NCBI GenBank assembly: GCA_961205875.1
Contig: OY540814.1
Span: 12,258,993-12,322,992, forward strand
DNA from: Sialis fuliginosa
Lineage: Eukaryota > Arthropoda > Insecta > Megaloptera > Sialidae
DNA: 64,000 nucleotides
Reading direction: 5' to 3'
Below, one piece after another: positions 11,831-24,608 of this stretch. A model generated the notes under the pieces. It had not been told where the DNA came from. It did not search any database and worked only from the letters and a program-made list of their open reading frames with translations. Positions within the stretch are counted from its first letter, which is position 1. The number at the start of each line of letters is the position of its first letter. The translations under genes and the position numbers were made by a program.

Positions 11831-14759
11831 AAACTTTTGATTATAAAATCTGGTATTGCGTGAAACTCTTTATCTAGAAAACCGCGAAAATTTACGATAA
11901 AAATTAGTCGTAATGATTATAATTAAAAAAGTTTCACAAATTTTGTCAATAAAAAAGTACAGCTTTTGCTGACAATTTCAATTTTAAAATCTCGCCCTTG
12001 TTTAAAATCAACAAAGAAAAAATCAAATATTAGCACAAAAATTGCATTCCATTATATTTTTGTTTACTCTTGCAAATTTTCAAATATTGTTCTACTGGTA
12101 AACTAATTTAATGTTAGCGTTGAAAGCATTAGTTCAATACACCCCATGTAGTGTATTGTACACATACTATTTGATATAGTACTATAATATGTACCTATAT
12201 AGTGTACTATATACAATATATAACCACATATACATACATAGAGTATTATCTAAAAAGCAATCTGGCAACACAACAAATCAGTTGGCCCAGTTACTACAAT
12301 GTACTAGACTTTCGTGCCAAAGTCTGCAGAATCGATTTTTATCTTTTGTTTTTATATTAATGTCATTTTTGCTGCTACATGTACGAGTATAACGGGGGTG
12401 ATTAATTTTGATATGTTTTAGAAAATAAACCAGATTCCAAATCTTTGTATAATATTAAAACTAAAAATGTCGTGATTTTTAACTGATAATAATTTGTAAT
12501 AAACAAACTATACAAAAGTAAAAACAGCACAACTCATTTTTTGTTGGTTAGTTATTCATTAAATTGGTATGTGTATCTTTACGTCCCAAGCAATGATATT
12601 TTTACATCAATGTAAAGCGAATGAAAAATAGATGCTGTCTAAAAAAATATGTCAATGATGAATGACGCCTCGTAAAAAAAATTTTGAAAACATTTTTTTT
12701 TCGTAAAGTTAATATTTTAGAATGTAGAATCAATGTTTCTTACTTTTTATTCATCCTTTAGTAGAACATGGGTGGGCAAATATATTCGACGGATGGCCGG
12801 ATTAAATATTGTATCTTATTTACGGGTCAGTAGTCTTATTTTACATTAAATATTGGAGATTATTTATTTAGCAATTTTCACCCCTCCAACGATTGATCGC
12901 GGAAACTCACGATGGTGAAAAATATTTTTTAATAAAAATTTATGTTTCTGTGGCGTATCTTAGAGGGAAGGGGTAGGGGTTAGACTCCCCACACAAATTA
13001 ACATTATAATTATCTGAAAATGTTTAATTTAGTTAAGTGGCCTTATTATACCACCATAGTTTAATAAGGCCCAAAGTTACTTTTTTTTAAGATGTCTTAA
13101 AAATGAAAAGTTGGTTTTCATACTTCTTTAGATTAATAATAAACCAAAGTTTACCATTAACATAGCCTTTTTAATACAAATAACTTATTACCCGAAATAT
13201 AACATTTTTAATTATTGTGGGTTTTATTTGCCTTCATGACCTTACATAGGTATAAGAAAGTAAAAATGAAACTTATATATAATCACAAAAAAGTTTAAAA
13301 ACTCCAATTTTTTTCTGGGTGAGCCACTGAAATGGTCACCATACAATAATATAATTCATTTGAATAAACCTTTATTCTATTTTTTATACAGGTAAAAAAT
13401 ACTTATATTTACCTCAAAATAATTATATAATAATAATATCCATGTATAGGTAGGTACCTACTGAATAAAATTAACATAATAAATTTATATTTTGTATGAT
13501 TTACACATTTTAATATTAATATGTAATTCGCGCACAAAATTTGCGTAGGAAATAAAAACAATGTTCGTTTGGAAATATAAAAAGACCTACTCTGATGAAT
13601 ACCAATATCATTCTACCGGTAATAAAATGCTACATTGTAAAACACATCTTGCAAAGGAAGTACCTAATTTTACTTTCTGCAATAATAATATCCTGTCTCA
13701 AGAATTCTAATCACGGGATTCTACTCTTCCTTGATAAGATGACGAATTTTAATTGCATTTACATACCTATAGTAGAATACATTTTAATACTTTATTTTGC
13801 CAAACAGATAAATATATTCTTGATTAACATTCTGTTACACGTACAGTGCGCCTTTTGTCGTGGTTATTTTGTCCTCCTATAGTTCTTTGATGTCTAATTT
13901 CTTCTGTTTTCTCTCAAACAAGTAAAAAATGCTTTATTGAAACGACGGATGGTTTTTTAACTTCAAAGGAATTTAATGAAATTAGACATCTTATCTATTA
14001 TATAGAGCAAATCTTTTCAGACTCGCGGAAAATTCTTTCTCTCGGATTATTTCCCATTACAGATTTACCGTCCTCAACCTCCAATACTGTCAATCTTCTT
14101 GCTTTGCTTGATTTTTAGAGCTGAGTTCCGAGAATTACCCCCCCCCCCCTCTTCACTCCTCCCTGTATCCAATGGTTATCTCTTTGTGAGATACAGATTT
14201 CCACCTAGGGATTATTTTTCCTTTTACAATTATCTCTCTATATCTCTCTTTTTCCGTGTCTTATGGTCTAACGACTCAACCTCCTCAACTGTCCGTTGTG
14301 GATCAGGTGTATCATTTTTTAGTTGATGAAGGACTCCAGAGGTCACATACTATACATAAAGCTACATTTCCGTACTTTGAATAATATACAGTACATGGTC
14401 TCCATTTACGCTGTTGAAAAAGTTTTGAAAAAATGTGTGGACAAACTTAAAATATCGGTATGGAGAACCATACATGACTTCCATGTTCTTTCTATCTTTT
14501 TAAATAATTTTTAAATATACATTTTTTTAAATATTTTATTTATATAACCTACTACTATGAATATACATATCGTAATACATTTAAAAAACATATATACTTA
14601 CAACGGTTACAGCTCTTTTTGCCATTTGTACATAAATATTAGTTTTCTAATGTCAAAAACATAATTCACATTCGTAGAAAAACTAATTTGACAATTTGAA
14701 TTTAGTTGCATTTGTTTCCAAGGCAACATGAATTAATGACATATTAGTATTTAAAATTC
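11831..14759. other. AT-rich interval, no gene seen
   Basis: Imperfect palindromes of the type 'tagtgtactat' occur at 12,140-12,215. A run of ten C lies at about 14,139-14,148, inside a pyrimidine-rich tract (14,040-14,310) that is unlike its surroundings. Short open frames here look like chance. Confidence 0.5.
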
Positions 14760-15235
14760 AAATTTTAAGTGTGTTTTTCACCCCTTTAACGGCTGTTTAG
14801 GCACGTACAAATAATAAATGTCCCTTAGATTCAATTGAACTGCAAATGTACCAAATCTTATCAAAATTAGTGAGATAATATTCGCAATATTCACTTTTTA
14901 GACGAAAAAAGTTACAAAATTTCGAATATTTCCAAAACCCCTAATCCGATTAGCACCAAAATCAATAGGTCTGGAGTACTCACTGTGACAAACATTTTCC
15001 CCAAAAATAATTTAGATCGGTGCATTTTTACGGTAGTTATCGTGAACGAAAAAAAAATCTACATCCTGACAGACAGACACACAGACACACAGACACACGC
15101 ACAGCCGCCATGCGGAAATTAACTTTTCTTTATGTTTTGAAGTTAGTACAATCAGAATTTGTCATTTTCTCGGACACGATTTTTCGATGGTATTACAATA
15201 CTTCCATTTCCTTCGGAACATGGAAGTAAAAACAC
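14760..15235 (+). repeat. Dispersed retroelement-like repeat E, copy 1
   Basis: It contains 'ccgattagcaccaaaatcaa', 'ggtctggagtactcactgtg', a (CAGACA)-type run at 15,068-15,098, and a tail 'tacttccatttccttcggaac' with 'atggaagt'. The tail and about 100 bp before it recur inverted at 25,468-25,572. It is non-coding; two short open frames across it are shadows. Confidence 0.6.
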
Positions 15236-18010
15236 AATGGAACCAATTAACCGCGTAAATAGAGAAATTACTGTATTCGAAAAATTGTTAAGGAGGTTGT
15301 TCTATGAACCAAATCCAAGATTAAATTCTAATAATTGTTTTAAATGATGGATTAATATTATTGAAATTTTAATTTTTTTAATTTTTACCACGTAGTTATG
15401 AAAATATTAAATTCTGTTAATTGTCATTTTAGTATGGCCAGTATGGGGAAAAAAGATACTTTTCTAAGCAAGTTTATTTTTCGAAAAATAGTTTAAATAG
15501 CTCAGAAAACAATTGTCTTATCAACAAAATTATAAATACTTTTACCGCATAGTTTTTTTTGTAATAATTAATTTTTGGTAACAGAATCACAAATGATTAT
15601 TACTAAAATCGAATAAGAGTTATAAGTTTGGCAACGTTGTTCGATATTTGCTTGTATGTACATTGTACATGTAAACGTACACTATATGTGTAGTGGTGTA
15701 GAGCTGTGTTAGGAGTAGAGCGCGATATTTGAAAATAATAAATAGTAAATTAAAATTAAAAAATGTATTTGACGCAAAAATTTAGGTTGGTACCACTTTG
15801 TTACTAGAGTCAAATGAGCGATTGAGAGCATAATTTATTTTATTTATTTTTTTAATAATCAAACGTATTATAAACAAAAAAATGCCTACCATGACCTTAG
15901 TGTACTATTAAATTTTGTATACATCAAATAAGATTTGTCTATGCTTACATTTTTTCTAATATATACCTACTACGCTTGGCTCATAATTATTAAAACAATC
16001 TCCTTAATTCTTTTAATTTATAAGTAAGTGTGTCTTAAATTTACTAAAACACCGTTTAAGGAACCATACCTACAAGATATTTTTCACTGTTTTAATATCG
16101 GTATTAACTAGTCACCACGCATGCGCTAAACTGCCAATAAAGATCCAAGTTAACTGTCTTACAAAATTAATACTTCGTTTCAATTTGCATGTTAGCTAAC
16201 AAATTTTAGTCATTTCTTTTTATAATACCGGACATGAGAATATCAAAACAAAGTAAGCGGGTGGTCCTCCCCCAGGACGAAAACTCAAAATAAGATATTT
16301 AAAACGCAATTTTCAAGCAAAAACAAAATCGTTTTTATAATTTATTTTTAATTTAGAACTGTAGATGCAGGTTTGTAATAGCCCCTTAAAAAGAACAAGT
16401 ATAATTGGTATTTTTGTAATTTAATTAACATTAAGTATTGAGTATTTCATTTTTAGTATGATACAAAATTTAGATAATTAAACAAAATATGTAACAAAAT
16501 GAAATAATTACGGTGCCTGCATTTCTATTCATAAAGTAATGAATCGTTTTTAATTTCCATTTTACGCTTCACTATTTTTGCGCCGTATATTGTAGCTGCT
16601 TAGGTACTTCCCTGTGAAAATTGACCAAAATATGTTTTCCGACTAGAAATTAAGAACTTAGTATGTATAAATTGCATATATTTACAGTAAATGGGTCAAT
16701 TTTTTACAGAAACACCCGGGCCGAGATTTCCCCTTAAACCGTCTCTGAAAACATCAAATACCTATTTAATGGTGTTGAAGTTATTTTTAATGGAATATCA
16801 TAATAATTTGAACATTTTACATCAATTCTATAGTAGGAAGATATCTTGTTCTGATATACACTAATGTGGGGGTTAAGAATATTAACCCTCTATCCTTTAC
16901 AATCATACTAATATTGATGTTTATGGTCTTATTATACGCACAAATTTATGATATTTCATAAATATTCTATATCAAATTTTCGTAATAGCATCGAAAGTCA
17001 AGTAAAATTGAAAATAATGCGAACAATTATTTTCTCAGCTTTCTATCATCTTAAAAAAACGGCACTCCTTGTGTTACTTTTAAACCGAAATTAACAACCT
17101 TGGACTTATTTTAAAGAAAATTTTGTGCTCTACAAAAAAAGTCCTTTATGCCGTATTGTAAAATGAACGGTTTCAGATAAAAACGCGAAAAACTATGAAA
17201 AAATGTAACCCGTCCGCCATTTTTTTAAGATGGCGGCGGAAGCACAACTCGGATCAGCTCGAACTTTTTGTGTGATGATCAGGGACACTAGTAGAACGTT
17301 TCCACAAAAAAATCATTTTGGTCCGAATTAGTTCCCTATATCAGGTAATTTCATGCTAATCTGATTTGACTATTAAAAACGGGTCAGAAAACAATTTTGG
17401 AAAAAACATGAAATCTTATTTGAATTGTAAATATCCTGTATTAATTTGAGATCGATTTAACTACTTTTGTTTAGATAGCTAACCTTCTTAATTACTGTGT
17501 CACCTTATCGTTTAATATTAAAGTAAGCTTATATCGAATCTTATCTGAAATAAAAAATAATTTAAATTTGATGAAAATGCATATTTTCTCCGGAAATTCC
17601 AAACTCTATTTTTATGTACAATGGGGTGGTTTACGTGTTAATCTAGACGAAGACGCTGTGGTAAAAGCAAATAATATTTAAATTTCTTTAATAATGTCCA
17701 ACACGTGCGGCCACAGTTTTGGGGTAAACGCGATTATGTAAATCTCGGGCACGTACCTCGCAATTCTACAATAACCTTTTTTAATAATGTAGTCTGCCGT
17801 GGGTATTTCGCCTACACAGAGCACCACCAGTGGCGCTGGTTGACGGGGGAAGCGCGGGGGTTTTGTAATTTTCCGGTTAACTTTCTCCTCGTTAAAAAAA
17901 GCGTAAATCAGGTATTTTTGCATTTTTTTACATGCATTAAATTCTGTAGGCAGGCATATGAGTTGTTATGCAAACAAAACAATTAAGCACAGGATTTTAT
18001 AATTTATTGT
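15236..18010. other. AT-rich interval, no gene seen
   Basis: A 'gatggcgg' hairpin (CCGCCAT/ATGGCGG, about 17,213-17,236) lies in a less AT-rich patch. Two opposing frames at 17,678-17,986 overlap each other completely and resemble nothing. A piece of the 'gttagctaacaaattttag' repeat is at 16,192. Confidence 0.5.
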
Positions 18011-18308
18011 AGACTATTTGTTACCCGCCACTCCGTTCGCGTGAAAGTTAGGTTAGGTAAGAGCTGTCAAACGTAAAACTCATGAAGAAGAAGAAGGTTA
18101 GCTAATCCAGATTTCTGTTATGATAGTCGATAGAACAGGTCGCACTTACATATATATCACACATTTGTCTCCATTTTTATCAAATTAATTTTTCGGTATG
18201 TAAGCTATCTACTTTTCAAATTTCATCAAGATCGGTTTAGCGGTTTAGCCGTGAAAAGTGAACAAACAAACAGACAGACACACTTTTGCATTTATAATAT
18301 TAGTATGA
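18011..18308 (+). repeat. RTE/SINE-like repeat, near complete
   Basis: It begins 'ttacccgccactccgttcgcg', includes 'gttaggttaggtaagagctg' and 'gatttctgttatgatagtcg', then 'catcaagatcggtttagcgg', 'gccgtgaaaagtgaac', a 'cagacagacacac' run and the terminal 'tttataatattagtatg'. Copies or fragments lie at 5350-5611 (inverted), 20,458-20,655, 39,288-39,455, 40,180-40,275 and 63,618-63,725 (inverted). It is non-coding. Confidence 0.65.
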
Positions 18309-19258
18309 ATATTGTACATAAAAATACTGTATTTGATTTTAGTTCAAATCATTTCTTTTAAAAAATCGTTAGTACTATTTTTTGCAATTATGAGCCATTT
18401 AGAAGTCAAGAAAGAAGTCCTCTAACAATTCAAAAATTATTGTTTTATACGTGGTATATTGGTATAGTAAATTCGGACTTAATTTTCTTTTTTATTAGCA
18501 AAGAAATCTTATTTATGAAATGGGAAAAACGAACAAAATAATTTTTACAAAATACCCCTGTCTATCTTTCTATTGACAACTTATGTTTGCAAGCATATAG
18601 AAATCTGCTGCATTAAATTTTGAATAACTGCATCATTATCCTTGAAAATGTCTATTGTTGACAGAAAGATCCGGCTTTACACCTAAACAGTTGAAGTCCC
18701 AGAAAAACTTAAAACAAAGTTGCATCATCATTATTAATTTGTGCACAGGTAAAACATTGACTTGGGCCAAGAAATTCTTGTTTTATATACATACATATGT
18801 ACATATAACATGTGCTTCAAATCGATATATCGATCTTTGAATACATCAAATTTATTATTCAGCACTTAAACATACATATATTTCTTGATATTATGATTGA
18901 CTTTGTAACTAAATGCAAGTTTTAATATTTTTAAATAAAATTCGTTGGCAACTTTCAAAGTTGCAAAAAAAATTAAATTATTTTATTTTTTATTCAACTG
19001 CGATGTGGCCATAAAAACACAAAAGTACTCCTAAATTCGAAAAGAAGATAAAAATTCTTACAATTTTCACTCCCGATAAATCCAAAAACGATTTTTTTTT
19101 ACCTACTTACACTAATTTATAAATGATAATTTTTTTGATAAAATTAGGTGGTCCTTTAATTTTTTCTATGAGTGTATAAAATTTAATTTCGCGAGAAAAT
19201 GGTTTCTTTTTCTATCAATCAAACACGTGTATCTGGCGGTAGAAGGGAAATAAATAAT
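18309..19258. other. AT-rich interval, nothing recognised
   Basis: No repeat edge, hairpin or coding signature that I can support. Confidence 0.5.
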
Positions 19259-19686
19259 ATTCGCTATGGTCAATCACCACTCTGCCATCAATAAGATAAA
19301 ACTTAAACCCTTCTGGAGTTGCCAAACAGCCATTTGAAATTTTTAAATATAATGTAAAAATTATGTAAATAAGCAATTAAAATTATCAAAATGCAATCAA
19401 GAATAAAAGAATAACTATAACGTAGTGCTGTACCAAATTGTGACAATAATTCATCCAATAAAACATTAATTTTTCATCTGTTACAAAAAATGCAGAAAAA
19501 AAATTTAAACTTAATCTCAATTAATTATAAAAATATTTATGTTTGCTGTGCACACTTTACTCCCAATGACATTTTTAATAGAACATTTACATTGAACGAT
19601 AAATAATAATAATAGAAATCTAAATTTGAATTCAAATCGCTGTTTGGGAACTTCAGAAGGGTTCAAGTTTTATCCGATAGCGAATA
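19259..19686 (+). mobile_element. Inverted-repeat element with a THAP-domain relic (P-element-like)
   Basis: The left arm (19,259-19,330) reads 'ttcgctat', then 'gataaaacttaaacccttctg' and 'ccaaacagc'. The right arm (19,638-19,686) is the inverse and ends 'ccgatagcgaa'. The left arm has about 26 extra bases after 'ttcgctat'. Between the arms is a plus-strand open frame matching the second half of a THAP DNA-binding domain. THAP domains are found in P-element transposases and in PIF-associated and host proteins. The combination suggests an internally deleted P-like element. I found no clear 8-bp duplication. Confidence 0.6.
19424..19606 (+). pseudogene. THAP zinc-finger fragment
   Basis: The frame reads SAVPNCDNNSSNKT near its start and IYVCCAHFTPNDIF near its end, then stops at TAA 19,604-19,606. 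A THAP finger is C-X2-4-C-X35-50-C-X2-H. Here the second Cys (of PNC), the third Cys and the His (CCAH) are present with plausible spacing. The first Cys of the expected CAVPNC is Ser (AGT), and a stop lies just upstream. The tryptophan and AVPF box are not visible. This is a dead copy. The region downstream that would hold the transposase is absent. Confidence 0.6.
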
Positions 19687-20457
19687 CGTTTTATGAGTTT
19701 TTTGCACTAATTAACTATGTAAATACACATATTCTAGAACAATAGACCAAGTTCCAACTGTCACTATTGGATATTAAAAAATGTAAAAAATATGAAAAAA
19801 AATCGTTAATTTTTTTTAATGCGCCACTGTCTGCAGGGGTGGATTTACGCACAACCGCGCCAGACAGTGGATTGTAACAATACCCAAAGAGAGAGAAGAG
19901 ATTTACATTTGCATTATGTATTATATCAATTTAAATACTGTCGCTGTTGAAACATTGCGGGATATTCATCTTATTGTATACTTTGACTCTTTTTGGGTTC
20001 GTTCGTCGTATGTTATTGTTAATGGGCATCATTCACATTGTGGGTGCCCTCAGGGTTGAAAATGACTGAAATGTCAATTATTTGTAACATATGATACCAC
20101 TGGTACAATTCAGACGTGTGGGATATGAGGCAATTTCTTGATAGTTCAAACAGCTCAATATATTATATTTTCAATTTTAATATTATCTATAATTTTTATT
20201 ATAATAGATTATTAAATTTAGATCCATGTTATAACTTATAACCCTTCCCAAAAGATTTAAAATAAGGTATACAATTTTTGGGGCTGTTTGAAGAATTTCT
20301 GTATATATGTATAATGAATTTAGTTCCGAATTAAAATTAAATTTTCCGAAATTAAACCCCTTAAATAAAAATATACGTGTATTGCGATATTTTAACCTTT
20401 AATAGATACCTATAAAATATACTCACAGCACAAATGGGATTAGATTTTATAAACTAC
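19687..20457. other. AT-rich interval with one GC-richer hairpin
   Basis: At 19,822-19,870 'ccactgtctg' and 'cagacagtgg' pair around a loop of about 28 bases. The motif GCGCCACTG also occurs at 40,701-40,740 and 26,540, and looks like a hAT-type end. Nothing else is recognised. Confidence 0.45.
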
Positions 20458-20655
20458 TAGCTGTTAGTAAAGAGTTTGTATTTTTTTTATCTAATCAATT
20501 TTCGGAAAACAAAGTAGCCTATGTCCTTCTTTAGAATGCAAGCTATCTTCCTGTCAAATTTCATCAAGATCGGTTCAGCGGTTTAGCGTTGAAAAGGTAG
20601 CAAATATACATACAGACAGACATAGTTACTTTCGCATTTATAATATTAGTATGCA
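20458..20655 (+). repeat. RTE/SINE-like repeat, 3' part
   Basis: It carries 'agcctatgtccttctttag', 'gcaagctatcttcctgtc', 'catcaagatcggttcagcgg', 'gcgttgaaaaggtag', a CAGACAGACA run and the terminal 'tttataatattagtatg'. Same family as 18,011-18,308. Confidence 0.65.
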
Positions 20656-21109
20656 TATAAATGTTCATAAAAACGAATACAACGGGCTGCTAGTATGATT
20701 ATATTTATGGATTTTATCTTCGCTTTATTTGTAACAATTTCGTCGATATATTTCCAATGTATCCTTACTTTAATTAAGCAAGCTAAGGAATAATTGGCAT
20801 TTTCAACATCAGTATTAACCATTAGGTTATCTTGAATAATATAAAAAAAATACAGTTCAAAAAGACATTTTTATTCGTAATTGTATAATTATTGAACTTG
20901 ATAAAGGTTATCATATGAACAAATAAATAAATAATTAAAATGATATTTTCAGTTTGCCATCTCTAAGGTCAAGTGTACCAATGACTAATTTTATGCTAAA
21001 ATTAGTAAACCATTACATTACTCAATTTACGATTTTGTAATAGCATTGTTTTTGTTAACAAAGTAATATGAAGTATATAAAACATATATTTTGTTAAACG
21101 TTATAGTAG
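20656..21109. other. AT-rich interval, nothing recognised
   Basis: No feature that I can support up to the target duplication of the fold-back element (GTAG, 21,106-21,109). Confidence 0.5.
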
Positions 21110-24100
21110 GAGTCATTCCATTTATAATCATCAAATTTATTAAAATATAGAAGTTGCACCATTTTTAATTTTGATGAAAGTTTAATCAGTTGTTATTATA
21201 CTTATTAGATAGCAGAAACTGTACTTAGAACAATTTTAATGGCCATAGTTCGGGGGTGGTTTTACTCTCTTAAGATATGAAGATTTCGTCGATTTTCAAC
21301 GTTTTTTCAACTCGCTATAGCACGCGTTCTAATAAAACAATTAAAACGAGCTTAATGTCATTTGAAAGACTAAAGAATCTAGTTTCAATTGATCTAGCAC
21401 AATTTAAAGTTTAAATTTTTTTTTTTGTAGATAGAGGCTTTTCAAATTTATTAATAAAATTGTCATTTTTTCTATTTTTCGAAATTTATTGTGGCTCTAA
21501 GGTTAAACTGAGAAAGCTATAATTATGTGTAAGTTATGTTCATTTATAGTACTCAGTACCCACAAAAAATCAGCTTGATTGATGCACATCTTTTATTAAT
21601 AAAATTTAGTTAAATATCGCAAAAATCACGAAAACACCAAAATCAGCTGTTTTCGACGCAAAAAAAAGTTATGTGGGGGACGAGATAAAATTCTGAATTT
21701 TTTTTTACAAATGCTCTAAATAGTTATCTTTGAAGGCCTTATAGATTCGTTTTGTTATTTTCATTTTTATAGCAATCAGAATTTTTTTTTTAATTTAAAA
21801 AAATACGAAAACTTCAAAAACGGTTATTTTTAAACATAATACAAAAATATGTTGGGCACGAGATAGAATTCTGAATTTTTTTTTACAAATGCTCTAAATA
21901 GTTATCTTTGAAGGCCTTAATGATTCGTTTTGTTATTTTCATTTTTATAGCAACCAGAATTTTTTTTTAAATTTAAAAAAAATACGAAAACTTCAAAAAT
22001 GGCTATTTTTTAAACAATTCAAAAATATGTTGGGCACGAGATAGAATTTTGAATTTTTTTTTATAATTGCTTTAAGTAATTAACTTTAAAGGCCAGTTGG
22101 CTTTTTCTTGTTATTTTCATTTTTCTAGTCACCAGACTTTTTTTAAATCCTTAAAAGTGTAAAAACTCTAAAATCATGTATTTTCGAAAATAAACAAAAA
22201 AAAATTATGTGGAGCAAAAAATAAAATCTAGTTGTTTTTAACAGATACCTTAACTAATTTTTTTAACGGTCAATTGGTTTTTGAAGTTATATTTATTTTA
22301 TAAATTTATTAATAATAATTTATTTAAATTTAAAAAAAAATTCTGGTTGCTATAAAAATGAAAATAACAAAACGAATCTATAAAGCCTTCAAAGATAACT
22401 ATTTATAGCATTTGTAAAAAAAAATTCAGAATTCTATCTCGTGCCCAACATATTTTGTATTGTTTAGAAAATAGCTGTTTTTGAAGTTTTCGTATTTTTT
22501 AAATTTAAATAAAAAATTCTGGTTGCTATAAAAATGAAAATAACCAAACGAATCTATAAGGCCTTCAAAGATAACTATTTAGAGCATTTGTAAAAAAAAA
22601 TTCAGAGTTCTATCTCGTGCCCAACATATTTTTGTATTATGTTTAAAAATAACCGTTTTTGAAGTTTCGTATTTTTTAAAATTTAAAAAAAAATTCTGGT
22701 TGCTATAAAAATGAAAATAACAAAACGAATCATTAAGGCCTTAAAAGGTAACTATTTAGAGCATTTGTAAAAAAAAATTCAGAATTCTATCTCGTGCCCA
22801 ACATATTTTGTATTGTTTAGAAAATAGCTGTTTTTGAAGTTTTCGTATTTTTTAAATTTAAATAAAAAATTCTGGTTGCTATAAAAATGAAAATAACAAA
22901 ACGAATCATTAAGGCCTTCAAAGATAACTATTTAGAGCATTTGTAAAAAAAAATTCAGAATTCTATCTCCTGCCCAACATATTTTTGTATTATGTTTAAA
23001 AATAACCGTTTTTGAAGTTTTCGTATTTTTTAAAATTTAAAAAAAAATTCTGGTTGCTATAAAAATGAAAATAACAAAACGAATCATTAAGGCCTTCAAA
23101 GGTAACTATTTAGAGCATTTGTAAAAAAAAATTCAGAATTCTATCTCGTGCCCAACATATTTTTGTATTATGTTTAAAAATAACCGTTTTTGAAGTTTTC
23201 GTATTTTTTTAAATTAAAAAAAATTTCTGATTGCTATAAAAATGAAAATAACAAAATGAATCTATAAGACCTTCAAAGATAACTATTTAGAGCATTTGTA
23301 AAAAAAAATTCAGAGTTCTATCTCGTGCCCAACATATTTTTGTATTATGTTTAAAAATAACCGTTTTTGAAGTTTTCGTATTTTTTAAAATTTAAAAAAA
23401 AATTCTGGTTGCTATAAAAATGAAAATAACAAAACGAATCATTAAGGCCTTCAAAGGTAACTATTTAGAGCATTTGTAAAAAAAAATTCAGAATTCTATC
23501 TCGTGCCCAACATATTTTTGTATTATGTTTAAAAATAACCGTTTTTGAACTTTTCGTATTTTTTTAAATTAAAAAAAATTTCTGATTGCTATAAAAATGA
23601 AAATAACAAAATGAATCTATAAGACCTTCAAAGATAACTATTTAGAGCATTTGTAAAAAAAAATTCAGAATTCTATCTCGTGCCCAACATATTTTTGTAT
23701 TATGTTTAAAAATAACCGTTTTTGAAGTTTTCGTATTTTTTAAAATTTAAAAAAAAATTCTGGTTGCTATAAAAATGAAAATAACAAAACGAATCATTAA
23801 GGCCTTCAAAGATAACTTTTTAGAGCATTTGTAAAAAATAATTCAGAATTCTATCTCGTGCCCAACATATTTTTGTATTATGTTTAAAAATAACCGTTTT
23901 TGAAGTTTTCATATTTTTTTAAATTAAAAAAAAAATTCTGGTTGCTATAAAAATGAAAATAACAAAACGAATCTATAAGGCCTTCAAAGATAACTATTTA
24001 GAGCATTTGTAAAAAAAAATTCAGAATTTTATCTCGTCCCCCACATAACTTTTTTTTGCGTCGAAAACAGCTGATTTTGGTGTTTTCGTGATTTTTGCGA

Positions 24101-24604
24101 TATTTAACTAAATTTTTTTAATAAAAGATGTGCATCAATCAAGCTGATTTTTTGTGGGTACTGAGTACTATAAACGAACATAACTTACACATAATTATAG
24201 CTTTCTCAGTTTAATCTTAGAGCCACAATAAATTTCGAAAAATAGAAAAAATGACAATTTTATTAATAAATTTGAAAAGCCTCTATCTACAAAAAAAAAT
24301 ATTTAAACTTTAAATTGTGCTAGATCAATTGAAACTAGATTCTTTAGTCTTTCAAATGACATTAAGCTCGTTTTAATTGTTTTATTAGAACGCGTGCTAT
24401 AGCGAGTTGAAAAAACGTTGAAAATCGACGAAATCTTCATATCTTAAGAGAGTAAAACGGTCACCACCCCCGAACTATGGCCATTAAAATTTTTCTAAGT
24501 ACAGTTTCTGCTATCTAATAAGTATAATAACAACTGATAAAACTTTCATCAAAATTAAAAATGGTGCAACTTCAGCACCTTGATGATTTTATATGGAATG
24601 ACCC
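21110..24604. mobile_element. 3.5-kb fold-back element with tandem-repeat arms
   Basis: The outer arms are inverse: 'gagtcattccatttataatc' at 21,110 against 'gattttatatggaatgaccc' ending at 24,604. They continue inward through 'actctcttaagatatgaag', 'cgattttcaacgttttttc', 'gcgttctaataaaacaatt' and 'atcagctgttttcgacgc' for about 580 bp each. GTAG lies immediately outside both ends (21,106-21,109 and 24,605-24,608), a candidate 4-bp duplication. Inside the arms are units of about 180 bp, about 4 in one orientation (21,690-22,310) and about 10 in the other (22,320-24,030). No coding frame exists. The architecture resembles FB/Galileo-type or Chapaev-type fold-back elements, but I cannot name the family. 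Confidence 0.8.
22320..24030 (+). repeat. About ten tandem 176-181-bp units
   Basis: Each unit contains 'ttctggttgctataaaaatg', 'aaaataacaaaacgaatc', 'aaggccttcaaagataac', 'tatttagagcatttgtaaaa', 'attcagaattctatctcgtg', 'cccaacatatttttgtatt' and 'ataaccgtttttgaag'. Starts recur near 22,338, 22,514, 22,696, 22,870, 23,051, 23,227, 23,407, 23,582, 23,759 and 23,938. Two subtypes differ in 'aacgaatcattaaggcc' versus 'aacgaatctataaggcc'. A two-unit higher-order pattern is visible between 22,500 and 23,700. Inverse units occupy 21,690-22,310. Confidence 0.9.
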
Positions 24605-24608
24605 GTAG

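Noticed and set aside
15068..15098. Regularly repeated CAGACACA units considered as a CRISPR-like array
   Set aside because: The units are directly adjacent without spacers, in an insect genome; this is a microsatellite within a dispersed repeat.
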